A program made the translations under genes and the position numbers. This document shows positions 8,758-20,458 of a stretch of DNA of 64,000 bases, piece after piece; positions within the stretch are counted from its first letter, which is position 1; every line of letters starts with the position of its first letter. The notes under the pieces were generated by a model that saw nothing but the letters and a program-made list of their open reading frames with translations, was not told where the DNA came from and ran no database searches. This DNA is from Crotalaria pallida (taxonomy: Eukaryota > Streptophyta > Magnoliopsida > Fabales > Fabaceae). The DNA lies in assembly GCA_037953625.1 (NCBI GenBank), contig CM075649.1:123377290-123441289 (forward strand), in the 5' to 3' direction.

Positions 8758-11512
8758 ACTTTGATTTAAATGAAATTATTAATTAAAAACCTTAGAAAAA
8801 ATTGGAATAATGACTTAATGAATTTTGGTAGATAGGTTAGTGGTGATTATAGGTTCTAGGGGTTGTATAGAAGGCAGTTGTGGCTTTGGGCAAAGTCAAA
8901 TAAGCGAAATCGGGAGTTAAATCGGCGTTTTAGATGTTAGAAATCGACCGAAAAGAGAAAATTAGAAATTTATTATAGGATGCTAAGAAAATAAATTCCA
9001 CCGTTGGATGTGAAGTTTATGGGGTGAAGAAGCATTTCTAAAAATTTGGACTCGATCCGACGGTTAACGAAAAAGTTACGGCGAATCGAAGGTTGGAAAC
9101 CCAGATTTTCGCCCAGGCGCACGAGCCATGCGCCCAGGCGCACGAGCCATGCGCCCAGGCGGGTGCACTATTCATGGTGCACCAAACCAGTGGAATATAC
9201 GCCCAGGCGAGGCACCATTTCGCCCAGGCGAGTGGCCACACGCACCAGCATGCACCAGAATCCTTGTTAGCGCGCCAAAACCCCTGCTGACCGTGTAAGC
9301 CATGCACCAGCTTGGTGCTGGTGCTGATCGCGCGCCCAGGCGAGCCTGGCATGCGCCCAGGCGCGTGGCGCACACCAGATCAGATCTGGTGCGTTGATTT
9401 CCAACTTGGTGGCTAAGTTTTTGATTTCAGCCACACGATTCTTCAACAGCATGGCAAGGGAAACAAGTCACTTAAAGCCCTTCATTCCTTCATGTTTCAA
9501 GACCAAATCAACTCATCACCTCATCAACCTCTCTCAAGCTCCAAGAGCATCTCCATCACACTCCCATCACCAAACCACCATAAACACTTGATCTTGGGCA
9601 CCTCAACCCAAAATCAACCAAAACCCATCAAGTTGCACCATGGATTTTGGCTAAAGCTTAATTTCTCTTCCTCCTTGGCTCACACGATTTGCTCCCTCCT
9701 TCCATTCTTCTTGGTTTTTCATTTTTCCACCATTGATTGGGGTAAGTTAGCTTCATATCATGATATTGATTTCCTTTCCATCCCAACTCTCCTTAGTTCA
9801 TAAATTTTGTTCTAAACTCTTAGGGTTCTTGCACTCATGGTTATGTAGGGATTGTGGTTCATGCCTTCCAACCCAAACCAAGGCAAGGACAAGGATCATT
9901 CTTCTTGTGCTCTCTCAAATAGGGTGGTATATCATCATTTCATCATTTCCTTATTGAGGTGGCAAGCTAGGCTTAGGAAGTTCAAATTTCCAAGGTTTTG
10001 AGCTAGGGCTCACTAAGGTTCTATTTACTCTTTGCTAATTTAAGGTAAGGAGTGGGTTATAGTGAGTATTACCTTACTCTGGGGTTTAGTTTACAATATG
10101 CATATAATGGGTACTAAGATTTTTGTGTTAGTTAGGTTGATATGATATAGAATAATTGTTAAAAATAGAATTTATGACTTAGGGAAATTATTTTGATGTT
10201 GATATGTTGCATTTTGTGATTTGGTGATATTGATGAATTAAATGCTTATATTGTCTAATGATTTGAGATGAGATATTAGGCTGAATTGTGATAATTAAGT
10301 TATAAAATATAATTGTGATCATTGGATAGTGGAAATGAGTAAAGTGGTGATTAATTTTGAGTAATGGAAAGTGCTAAAGAATTGATAATGATAAAAGAAC
10401 AAAATGAATTACACCCAGGCTCAGCCAGGGCAGATTGTATTATACCCGGACGCAGTAAGTCGTTATCGCACGGGGGTGCGAACGCAGTAGGTCGTGACCA
10501 GGGGAGAATGAATTATACCCGGGCGCAGTAAGTCGTTATCGTGCGGTGGTGCGAACGCAGTAGGTCGTGGCCAGGGGATTGAGAAACATACCCGGGCGCA
10601 GTAAGTCGCTATCGCGCGGTGGTGCGAGCGCAGTAGGTCGTGACCAGAGGATTGAGAAACATACCCGGGCGCAGTAAGTCGTGAGTGCACAGGAGTGCAG
10701 ACGCAGTAGGTCGCGACCAGGGACAGATTGAAAAGAATATGAAAATGATTAAAATGTATGAAACAAAAGACTTATGAAAATGTTAAATAAAATTGGTTTG
10801 AGAAACTAATGAATATTTGGAAATGAATTGTGATGCATTGACTCTCATTATGCTGTGATTGAATCGTTATATGTGTGTGACTTAGTGTTACATTATGTCT
10901 TATTTGGAAACTGCCTCCCCATTTTATGTGTAATACTCACTCCTTACTATCTGCACAGGTACTGAGGAAGAGTTTGCACAAGATCAGGCCGAGCAGGAGT
11001 ACTCTCCCTTCCAGGGAGAGTAGGTTACCTTTAGATATGTAGGGCATGGAAATGTCCTGGGCCCGATGATGTGAATCCTTTTTGTTGTGTATAAATGTAA
11101 ATAGCTTTTGGGGGCCCAGGACAACTCCTTTTGGGAAAGGGGTCTATTTTTGGGAAAAACTGTTTTCCTAACTTGTTTATATTCCGCTAACTCCGATGAC
11201 TAGATTCTGATGTTTTAAACTTGTTTCTGATGCGTGCACGAAGATGCACTAGCTGATATATATATATATATATATATGAATAGCCCTGCTGGCTTTGAAA
11301 TTTGAAAATATGTTATTTATCAGGTTGCAGGAAAACAGAAATTTTGGGAAAGTCCTAAAAACAAACGAAACTCCGTCCGTTTGACGGGAGATTTTCATAT
11401 GAATCAGAAGTAACTAAATGTTTTTCCTAATCAATTTATAAGATTAAAATGAAATTTTCAAGTCGCTATTTTATTTAAGGGTGTAAAAGGGTAAATAAAC
11501 TTAGGTGTTACA
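8745..11512 (+). repeat. E2 3' LTR
   Basis: Direct repeat of the 5' LTR, 2768 bp. It keeps about 60 bp (near 8803-8853) missing from the left copy and one extra GC-rich repeat near 9112-9150. It includes the putative intron 10045-10958, the tandem array 10430-10733 and the hairpin 11001-11021. Its (TA)n tract at about 11257-11277 is shorter than in the left LTR. Confidence 0.95.
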
Positions 11513-12637
11513 GTTAAGGGTTTAGAGATACTGCACAGTGATTTATCCTAGTTCACTTTAATCCACTTGAAAGCTACATCCAATCCCCTCTTAAACCAAG
11601 AGAGATTCTTCACTATGAGGAAATAGAGTTCTCAAATTACAAACAAATGCCTCTCAAGACTCCTTTCTTGATAGCCTCAAAGAGATACACCACACTCTTG
11701 TTTTGCAATCCTATTGACCCTCTAATCTAACCTCTACCCTTTACTTGTTGATAACTCCACACAACAAGTCTTCACTTTGCTCGTTGATACCTCACAACAA
11801 GACTTCACTTTGCTTGATGAACCACCAAGACTTCTTCTTCAATTTGATTGACTTTGCTTGATGATAATCGACACACCAAGTCTTCTTATTTTGTTGTAGA
11901 TAGCTTGCCTCTTGCAAAGATTACAACTCAAATGAAAACCATAACAATCATATGAATCTCTTTCAATAGCTATGACAATATCACATAAGAGATTCCAAGA
12001 TTCTTTATCAAAGAATGTAAAAGTTAAAGCTTTGATCTAAGAAAGTGAGAGAGAATAGAGTGGCTTGATCTTTGTAAAATTGATATGAAAATGATGTTAG
12101 TTGATCACAATGATTAGGAAAAGGTTTATATAGAATACCCAAAAGTTAGGAAACTTAAAAACTGATTTTGAGAAGTGAAAAACGTATTTTTAAAAACCAG
12201 TTGTACAGGTCTTAATCGATTAGACTGATGCTTAATCGATTAAGCACTGTAACTTTGAGCATGTTAATTGATTATGATTAGCCTTAATCGATTAAGATAG
12301 TTCAAATCACTTAAAAACTTGTTTTCTCAAAACTAAACCTTTTCTTTCAAACCTCTAAGCCACCTATTGATTTTAGGTTAAGTGAAAACTCAAATTATGA
12401 TATAATCATGACCTTGATAGAGATTCACTACCCTCTAAATACTCTAACCAAACTCATCATAATAAAAGACTCAAACTAAAGATATTACAATTACACTCAA
12501 GCTAAGTCTTCATGAGCTTGCTCTCTCTTCATCATTTGATGTTTGTTGTTTGCTTGTTGAGCTTGAACTTGATTAACACATTTGTAGCTTGTTCAAAACC
12601 TTTTGTCATTATCAAAACATTCTCAATGGAACTTACA
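11513..12637 (-). repeat. Gag-only element, left LTR, second part
   Basis: Continues the LTR interrupted at 1490 and matches 15656-16771. Contains a minus-strand TATA-like box (TATATAAA, 12132-12125) and more TTAATCGATTAA palindromes (12215-12300). Ends GGAACTTACA at 12637. Confidence 0.92.
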
Positions 12638-12879
12638 ATCTCCCCCTTTTTGAAAATGACAAACATGTTTTGAAGTTGTTTGAAGTTCTTAGAAGTTGTT
12701 GATACTTGAATCATCTAATCAATTGGTGAGACTCTTGATCCCCCTCAATAAATGCTTTTGACATTTGAAATCCAATTGATAGAAGCTTGATTCTCCCCCT
12801 ATCAACAACTCTTGCTCAACCTACATAAAAACAACAAAACAAAACAACCCTTTCTCCCCCTTTTGGCATTATCAAAAAG

Positions 12880-12916
<37 letters not shown>

Positions 12917-13363
12917 AATTGAAAAATACAATTCTAAGCCAAAATAAGAGAAATCAACATTCATTTCTTCACAACATTGATACCAATTAAAAAAACAGAA
13001 GAACTATACTTTGAAATGTGATACCAATTGGCAAGAAATATGACAATGAAATATGATACCAATTAAGACTAAAAAGGTCATAACATCACTTAACAAAGTA
13101 AGATATCAATTGTAAAGAAATATCACAATAGATCACAATAGCATGATAATCATCTAATGATCACACAATAATATCAATTATGAGTTTTGTAGAAGAAATA
13201 CCAATTGAAACTTGAAACAATATCAATTGAGGAAACTACAATTGTCAAAAATCCAACAATATCAATTGTACCAAATTGTAGAACATTCTCTTGAAACTTG
13301 AAGAAGCAAATCAAAGAATAACACTTGTAAGCCCTTTGCTCTTCAATCATACCTACAAAACAA
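12638..13363 (-). other. Gag-only element 3' non-coding tail with PPT and repeated ATACCAATTG motif
   Basis: A purine tract on the minus strand (AAAAAGGGGGAGAT, about 12639-12652) abuts the LTR. A second T/C-rich block follows near 12850, then a (TA)n tract at 12882-12914. From about 12912 to 13275 there are at least nine spaced copies of ATACCAATTG or ATATCAATTG. The same string sits at the PBS/LTR junction (15169-15178). No coding potential for pol is seen. Confidence 0.75.
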
Positions 13364-15103
13364 TCATGCTTTGCTTTTTGGTATCCAAATGGTTTTGGAT
13401 CCATTTTTGTTAGTTAAGGGACTCTCACCCTTCTTAACCCAAACAAAATCTCCTTTAGGTATACCATGCAATTTAATATAACATACATTTGAAGTATGTC
13501 CATGAGTACCACAATAGAAACATGTTGGTGCATTTGAATAATCAACTTTAGAAAAATCAACAACATTTCTATGAGAATTACTCTTAGCATTAGTGTAACC
13601 CAAACCAAACTTGTTTGAATTTCCTTTTTGAAAATTTAAGAATGTGCGCAATCTAATATCACCACTTGTGAAACTTGCAAGCTTATTTTTCAAAATAGTA
13701 TTTTCATCTTTAAGCAACTTGCAATTCTCACAATCAACCACAATATTCAATCTACTAGCACAATCACAAGAAGAACTAGCATAAATGAGATCAAGGGTTT
13801 CATTTTCAAGATTAAGCTCATCAACTTGTTTTTGAAGTTCTAAAATCTCTTGTTGATGTTTCAAAATGAGCTTCTTTCTTTCAATATTTTTCAAAGCTAG
13901 TTTTTCAAATTGTTCATGCATTTCTTCATAAGCATCATATAACAATTCATATTTAGAAGAAATTTCGGATTTAGTATGACTTACATCGCTTTCCTCGCTT
14001 TGTTCACTTGATTCATCATTTGAACTTTCTTCTTCATCTACTTGAACAAGCAAGTTGAGAGTAACGACTTCTTCATCATCCGAAGAACTACTAGTTGTGC
14101 TTTTCTTCTCTTCTTCATCATCCCAAATGATATATGCCCTTTTATGTTTTGAATTTTTCTTTTCTTTCTCCTTCTTCTTGAGATACCTAGAGCATGAATA
14201 CTTGAGATGACCGGGTTTTACACATTCATGGCAAACTACTCCTTCTTTTGATGTCTTGGTCTTGTAGTGTGGGGAATTCTTCTCTTTACCTTTGTCTATG
14301 TTCAACCTTCCTTTTCTCCTTAGAAACTTGTTAAACTTCCTTAGTAAAAGTTTCATCTCTTTTTCATCAACATCCGAATTGGAATCTTCACTATCATCAT
14401 CATCGGAACTCTCTTTCTTTTTATATGAACTATTGACTTTAAGAGCAATTCCTTTTCTTGATTTGTTCTTATCCGACTCTTCATGCATATTCAAACGTCC
14501 AAGCTCCATTTCATGTTCTTGAAGCTTTCCGAAAAGTGTTGCAAGATCCATAACATCCAAATTTTTAGATTCTACAATAGCCGTTACTTTTGGTTGCCAA
14601 TTCCTATCCAAACATCTCAACACTTTGTTAGTAAGTTCACCTTGTAAGAAAGTCTTACCAAGAGCAAGTAAATGGTTAATAATATGAGTAAAAAGTTTTT
14701 GCATATCATTAATAGATTCATTTGGAAGCATTTGAAACAATTCATATTCACGCATCAAAACATTCAACCTAGCTCTCCTAACCTCACTAGTTCCTTCATG
14801 AGTCACTTGAAGAGTGTCCCACATTTCCTTAGCACTAGCACATTGAGAAACTCTAAAGAATTCGTCATAGGATAAAGCGGAGGTGATGATATTCTTTGCT
14901 TTAAAATCATATTGAACTTTCTTTCTATTATCATCATTCCACTTATCCTCGGGGGTTAATTGTGCTACACCTTCAACTAAACTAGAGGGGATATGAGGAC
15001 CTTTTTCTATTGCTTTCCAAATTTCACTATCAATGGCTTGGATAAAGATTTTCATTCTTACTTTCGAAGCACCTTCACCACCAAAGGGATTCGTAGAACC
15101 CAT
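13364..15103 (-). CDS. Copia-type Gag (SIRE-like), intact, without pol
   Basis: 579 residues, starting at the first ATG after the PBS (MGSTNPFGGEG). The N-terminal half matches the copia Gag family: YDFKAKNIITSALSYDEF, AKEMWDTLQVTHEGT, VLMREYELFQM, LGKTFLQGELTNKVL. A first CCHC knuckle, CHECVKPGHLKYSC, lies near 291-304. Acid/Ser-rich stretches and a coiled-coil-like region follow, then a second CCHC, CFYCGTHGHTSNVC, near 529-542 and the C-terminal LTNKNGSKTIWIPKSKA. Gag would form the virus-like particle and package RNA. The frame is fully open although the element has no pol, which suggests that Gag itself was recently useful to the element or that the insertion is young. The SIRE label rests on remembered motifs. 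Confidence 0.92.
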   Translation of the reverse strand: MGSTNPFGGEGASKVRMKIFIQAIDSEIWKAIEKGPHIPSSLVEGVAQLTPEDKWNDDNRKKVQYDFKAKNIITSALSYDEFFRVSQCASAKEMWDTLQVTHEGTSEVRRARLNVLMREYELFQMLPNESINDMQKLFTHIINHLLALGKTFLQGELTNKVLRCLDRNWQPKVTAIVESKNLDVMDLATLFGKLQEHEMELGRLNMHEESDKNKSRKGIALKVNSSYKKKESSDDDDSEDSNSDVDEKEMKLLLRKFNKFLRRKGRLNIDKGKEKNSPHYKTKTSKEGVVCHECVKPGHLKYSCSRYLKKKEKEKKNSKHKRAYIIWDDEEEKKSTTSSSSDDEEVVTLNLLVQVDEEESSNDESSEQSEESDVSHTKSEISSKYELLYDAYEEMHEQFEKLALKNIERKKLILKHQQEILELQKQVDELNLENETLDLIYASSSCDCASRLNIVVDCENCKLLKDENTILKNKLASFTSGDIRLRTFLNFQKGNSNKFGLGYTNAKSNSHRNVVDFSKVDYSNAPTCFYCGTHGHTSNVCYIKLHGIPKGDFVWVKKGESPLTNKNGSKTIWIPKSKA

Positions 15104-15162
15104 TGCGGTTACTTAACAAGGATCTTTACGAAAAAGCTCTTATGCTCGTGTCTTTCGACCGA

Positions 15163-15174
15163 GCTCTGATACCA
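15163..15174 (-). other. Gag-only element primer-binding site
   Basis: Minus-strand TGGTATCAGAGC (initiator tRNA-Met), two bases after the 5' LTR end at 15177. Confidence 0.93.
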
Positions 15175-15176
15175 AT

Positions 15177-16771
15177 TGAGGAAACCGCAATTGGTGGGTG
15201 AAACAACTAAGGAACCCTAGGAGAACACCTAGAAGGGGGGGTTGAATAGGTGTTTAAGAAACCTTGAAAGATTTTCGAAAGAAACAAATCGAAACAATCA
15301 AAACGAATGATTTTTGCAGAAAACTCAGCTCTTAATCGATTAAATTGTGTCTTAATCGATTAAGAACAAAAAGTACACAAAAGGTTAATCGATTAAGGTT
15401 ACTATTAATCGATTAAGCACAGATTAAAACTGAAAAATCACTTTTCAATCGAATACGAAAATCAATCAATTAACACGTATGATCAGAGATTCAGCGGAAA
15501 AGATTCACACCAATATTCTTATTGATTACCTAGGTTATGAAAATGATTTTCCCAAATCAATTTGTACAATTTAAGATTCAATTCAATCACTTATGGAAAA
15601 TCACTCTTTTCTAGGTTTTCAACCAAGAACATATGAAATGACAAGAATGTAAAGAGTTAAGGGTTTAGAGATACTGCACAGTGATTTATCCTGGTTCACT
15701 TTCATCCACTTGAAAGCTACATCCAGTCCCCTCTTAAACCAAGAGAGATTCTTCACTATGAGGAATAAGAGTTCCCAAATTACAAACAAATGCCTCTCAA
15801 GACTCCCTTCTTGATAGCCTCCAAGAGATACACCACACTCTTGTTTTGCAATCCTATTGACCCTCTAATGTAACCTCTACCCTTTGCTTGTTGATAACTC
15901 CACACAACAAGTCTTCACTTTGCTCGTTGATACCTCACAACAAGACTTCACTTTGCTTGATGAACCACCAAGACTTCTTCTTCAATTTGATTGACTTTGC
16001 TTGATGATAATCGACACACCAAGTCTTCTTCTTTTGTTGTAGATAGCTTGCCTCTTGCAAAGATTACAACTCAAATGAAAACCATAACAATCCTATGAAT
16101 CTCTTTCAATAGGTATGACAATATCACATAAGAGATTCCAAGATTCTTTATCAAAGAATTTAAAAGTTAAAGCTTTGATCTAAGAAAGTGAGAGAGAATA
16201 GAGTGGCTTGATCTTTGTAAAATTGATATGAAAATGATGTTAGTTGATCACAATGATTAGGAAAAGGTTTATATAGAATACCCAAAAGTTAGGAAACTTA
16301 AAAACTGATTTTGAGAAGTGAAAAACGTATTTTTAAAAACCATTTCTTAATCGATTAGACTAATGCTTAATCGATTAAGCACTGTAACTTTGAGTATGTT
16401 AATCGATTATGATTAGCCTTAATCGATTAAGATAGTTCAAATCACTTAAAAACTTGTTTTCTCAAAACTAAACCTTTTCTTTCAAACCTTAAGCCACCTA
16501 TTGATTTTAGGTTAAGTGAAAACTCAAATTATGATATAATCATGACCTTGATAGAGATTCACTACCCTCTAAATACTCTAACCAAACTCATCATAATAAA
16601 AGACTCAAACTAAAGATATTACAATTACACTCAAACTAAGTCTTCATGAGCTTGCTCTCTCTTCATCATTTGACGTTTGTTGTTTGCTTGTTGAGCTTGA
16701 ACTTGATTAACACATTTGTAGCTTGTTCAAAACCTTTTGTCATTATCAAAACATTCTCAATGGAACTTACA
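15177..16771 (-). repeat. Gag-only element 5' LTR (right copy)
   Basis: 1595 bp, uninterrupted copy of the split left LTR. On the minus strand a TATA-like box is at 16275-16268. Palindrome TTAATCGATTAA recurs in two clusters: 15330-15420, and 16345-16435 where two of four copies are imperfect. It contains the empty target for E2 (AGAGTTAAGGG, about 15653-15663). Confidence 0.93.
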
Positions 16772-16776
16772 GGAGG

Positions 16777-18676
16777 GAGTTATAGGTGGATGGTTGCTGC
16801 CATTTAATGTAATAGGTGTGTCTCCAACATTAAATTGCATTGAGGGAACTGCAAAATCAGAAATAATTGGGCCGAGGGTGCGAAGCCATTTGATACCCAA
16901 AACCACATCAGCCCCTTTAATTGGTAGAAGATAAAAAGGAATATTGAACGTCTGATTTTGCAACAATTGGTGTGTTATCACAACGACCAGTACAGTAAAT
17001 ATGTGCTTCATTTCCTACCATGATTGGAAATTGGGGTGTTGTAGTAATAGGTAGATGTAGAAAATGGGCAATGCGAGACTGAAGAACATTGTGAGAGCTG
17101 CCGGTATCAATAAGAACTGTCACAATATGCCCAAAAATATAACCATAAAATTTGAGAGTCTTAGGTGATAAATTACCCTCTAAAGCCTGGTCGGAAAGTT
17201 GAAAGTGAACTGGGTCTTCATCTTGTGTTGTAGGCGAAGAACCGTCCAAATGAGCATATTCTATAGGTTCTAGTGTGATAAATTCATCAGTGGCAGCATG
17301 TTGAAGAGGGGCATCATCACATAACAGCAACAAAAATTGTTTAGGTTTACACTTATGGCCCACAATAAATTTTTCATCACAATTGTAGCATAAACCTTGG
17401 GCTCGGCGCTCTTGCATTTGGGCTGTAGTGAGTATGCTTATGGGTAAAATATTGCGGGGAGGGAGGGTTGGTTGTTGGGTAGGTGGTGGTGGTGGTGGCG
17501 GTGGCGGAAATCGGGAAAAACGGCAGCGAGTGTCTTTTAACTTGGCCTCTACTAGTTTAGCTAAACCAATAGCTTCAGAAAGGGAATGGGGTTTAACAAT
17601 GGTGAGCTCACGATGTATATCAGCATGTAATCCAGATAAAAAACAATTTAGCAAATTATGTTGAGACAAACCAGTCACACGGTTGGATAATTTCTCAAAA
17701 GCAGACTGATAATCAATCACAGTACCCGTTTGGCATAATTTGAAAAGCTCAGCTTGATGGTTGTCATAAGACGAGGGCCCAAATCTTGTCTCTAGAGATT
17801 TTATAAAATTCTGTCAATTAGAAAGCTGGTTTGTTTGGTACAGCCACTTATACCAGCTAAGGGCATCACCCTTCATATAAAATGCTGCCAAATTCAGCCT
17901 TTGATCCAAAGGCACTTGATAAAATTGAAAATACTATTTAGCTTGGAAAATCCAGTCAAGTGGTTCACTTCCATCAAAGGGTAATAAATTAAGCTTTGGG
18001 GCCCGAACAGTGAGGGATTGTGGATTGGAAGTGTTGGTGAAGGTGGGTGATGGATAGGGTAGTGGAAAGGAGGTGGGTGGAAAGTTAAGTGTAGGGTTGT
18101 GTGGGACGTATGGAAATGAGGTGGGAAAGGGGGGGGGGGGTAAAGGATAATTGTGGGTTAGATTGACCACATAGACTTGGAGTAGGGCCCATAGAAAGTG
18201 GTTGAAAAGGGGTAGAACTAATTGGGGTTGAATGGGTAAAGTTAGGGTTAGGAGTTGAAGTTGTCACGGGTGGGGTTTGTAATTGAAAAGGAAGTGGAGA
18301 TGTGGGTAGGGCAGGTGTTATTGGTGTTGTGTGTGAGAGAGAGGGTTGGGTCATAGCAATTTGGGAATTTTGATTGGTAGAAAAATTGGGAATAAAATTA
18401 GGGTTAGAAGTGGATGCACCTTCATGAATACCCATCATTGAAAATTGGGTTTGGAGGTGAAGTGCAGCAATTTGATCCATGTAATGCTGGACAGCCAAAT
18501 GACGAGTATCCACCGCGTGCTGTAGCCTTGCGTAGCGACTGTCTTGAATTTGTTGTTGATTTTCCATTTGTGATTGCATAACTTGTAGTTGAGCAGTGAG
18601 CTGCTGGACCGTTGAATCATCAGGGGGTGGGTGGAGGTATAGGTTCTGGTGGGGTGGGAGGATTGGGTTGTGACAT
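16777..18676 (-). pseudogene. Ty3/gypsy (Reina-type) gag-protease remnant
   Basis: Reads leftwards from ATG at 18676 (MSQPNPPTPPEP). Features: a Gln-rich N-terminal segment, a Pro/Ser/Thr-rich linker, Gag core blocks QRLNLAAFYMKGDALSWYKW, YDNHQAELFKL and LNCFLSGLHADIHREL, then a zinc knuckle (LCYNCDEKF...GHKCKPK), protease LIDTGSSHN and LLPIKGADVVLGIKWLRTLG. Frameshifts occur near 18640, in the G-run 18129-18138, and between 16930 and 16990 inside the protease. In-frame stops sit at about 17937 (TAG) and 17813 (TGA), at places where Gln and Trp are expected. It joins to 1006 across the inserted gag-only element. Confidence 0.88.
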
Positions 18677-18700
18677 GAAAGCACCAAAATGATAGGAAGA

Positions 18701-20458
18701 TGGATTAAGAGATAACAACCAGAGAATTGCAAGAAAAGAGAGAAAGCAAGAAAAACCTAAAATAATGAAAAACAACTTCTTTCTTGATTCCCCAAAGTTC
18801 TGAGCAAGATTATATACAAGGAAAAGCATTAAACTCACTGGGCTAACCTAAACCTGGCCCAACCAAACATAAAAATAAAAGACAAGATCCATAAACTCTC
18901 AAATTCACATAACAAAATCAGAAAACCATTTGGGCTTCTTCCTAATACGGGCTGCCAGCCCATCAAAGATTTCTTATGATAGGGTTTGGTTTGAAAATGA
19001 GAGTTGGAGTGTGTTGTTTTGTTTTCACTTCACTCTTCACTTCTGATTCTGGTCAAATTAAGTCAATGAAGAGCGTAAAAACAAACAAACAAACAAAAGA
19101 ACGTTATAGAGTGACAGACAATACAAGCCGAACTCAAATTTGAAAACTTGGGATTATGGCATTGTTTATTGGGTGGGATTTAATAACAAATTTCACAATT
19201 ACCCAGCACCACCTTATTACTCCCAATGGACGGAAATTAAACCTACCTCAGCGGGTATCCATTCGAAACCGATCCGATATTTAAGAAAAAAATTTGTTTT
19301 GATTGAGTTTGAGAAAATCTGAAATCGAAACTCGTTTTAAAAAGATGGGGTGAGGCGGGTCCAGTATTGTAGGTGTCCGCCCGCCCCACTCCCAAACCAA
19401 CCATGATTAAAAAATAATAATTTTAATTATAATAATAGTTAAATGGTAAAATCAAACTAACATAATTGGCTAAAATTATTATTTAATTCTTAAATTTTTA
19501 GATATTTTTAAAGTTTGATGTTTATTATTATTTATTATTTGAATTATAATGTATTTCATATATGATTTTTATTTAATACAATGAAAGACAATTTTAAAAA
19601 AATAATTGGATGGGTTACCCGCGGGTTTTTCCGAACCCGACGAAGATGGGTTTGAATTTCATTTTCTTGTACTCGCTCTCCTTAAATCCACACCCAAACC
19701 CACCCCACTCTTAATGGTTGCGGTGTTGGTATATGCGAAATCCGCCCCGTTGTTATATCTACTAATACAAATCTCACATTCATAAAAAAAAATAAAAAAT
19801 AAAAAATTTGTTTGTTTTTATGTATAGATTATTTTATACTTTTTAAAGAGATATATATTTTATTCTTTAACTCATCTTATTAAATGAATGTTGTAACGTT
19901 CCGATTTAACAACTTGAAAATTATTTAATTACTTTCCTTTATTAAAATGTCTTTAATCTTTGAAAGGGTTTGTGATGTTGATCAAAAGCAAATACTCTTA
20001 ACTTAATAGACTTGAAATATGGTTACGCACTATCTCTTATAAAAAACAATTCTTAGTAAACAACATCCTTATTCAAGTTTTAATCTGGAACGCTATATGG
20101 TGAAATCTTCTTCTAAACACATTATCAAAGATAATATTTTAATATAGAATAATTCATCATCTTTAGATTATTAAATTTCAGGATTAAATTCAACTTTTGA
20201 AAATACTGTAGCCATGAATAGTGATCTGAGTCTTGAAAATCGTTGTCTTATTCGGTAGAGGCATTGTTCCTAAGAGTTCTTATGAACAGTGTTAGAGCTC
20301 GCACGTGTGGCTTGCCCAATTAAAAGTAACGGCACTGTAGCCATGAACAGTGATTTGTGTGTATTAAAATTTTGTCCTATCTGAAGTGTCAAAAGTGTAA
20401 TGAACAGTGCCTAAAATTTAAACCGTGTGGAAAGTTAATGAATCAAAGCAAAAAGGGA
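18701..20458 (-). repeat. Direct repeat unit 1, probable LTR of the Reina-type element
   Basis: Starts TGGATTAAGAG, 25 bp outside the gag ATG, where the 5' LTR of the minus-strand element should end. On the minus strand there is a TATA-like TGTATATAATC (about 18810-18820) followed by a leader-like C/T-rich stretch. The rest (19050-20450) is AT-rich with a GC-rich island near 19350 and ATGAACAGTG repeated near 20215-20410. No convincing tRNA PBS was found next to it, so calling it an LTR is an inference; the repeat itself is certain. No gene seen. Confidence 0.6.

Larger units (their letters stand above)
1491..11512 (+). mobile_element. Chromovirus E2 (Tekay-like Ty3/gypsy), full-length, nested
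   Basis: LTRs 1491-4195 and 8745-11512 begin TGTAACATCC and end GGTGTTACA. The 5-bp TSD GTTAA flanks the element, and the uninterrupted target is visible in the other LTR of the host at about 15656-15660. A PBS for initiator tRNA-Met follows the 5' LTR, one long gag-pol frame ends 13 nt inside the 3' LTR, and a purine tract precedes it. The LTRs differ at about 1-2 % of sites by eye, plus a roughly 60-bp deletion in the left copy and small repeat-number changes, so it is the youngest event in this nest. Possibly inactive because of gag and RNase H damage (see gag-pol). Confidence 0.96.
1007..16771 (-). mobile_element. Gag-only copia-type LTR element (TR-GAG), host of nested chromovirus E2
   Basis: The element starts TGAGGAAACC at 1007 and ends GGAACTTACA at 16771, and is flanked by the 5-bp duplication GGAGG (1002-1006 and 16772-16776). 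Removing the inner element E2 (1491-11512) leaves LTRs of about 1.6 kb and an internal region of about 2.5 kb (12638-15176). That region holds a PBS, one gag ORF and a PPT, with no protease, integrase, RT or RNase H. It is therefore a non-autonomous element that would need pol from a related copia element. The two LTRs differ at about 8 sites in the first 480 bp by eye, so the insertion is fairly young. It inserted into the Reina-type polyprotein between protease and RT. Confidence 0.93.
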
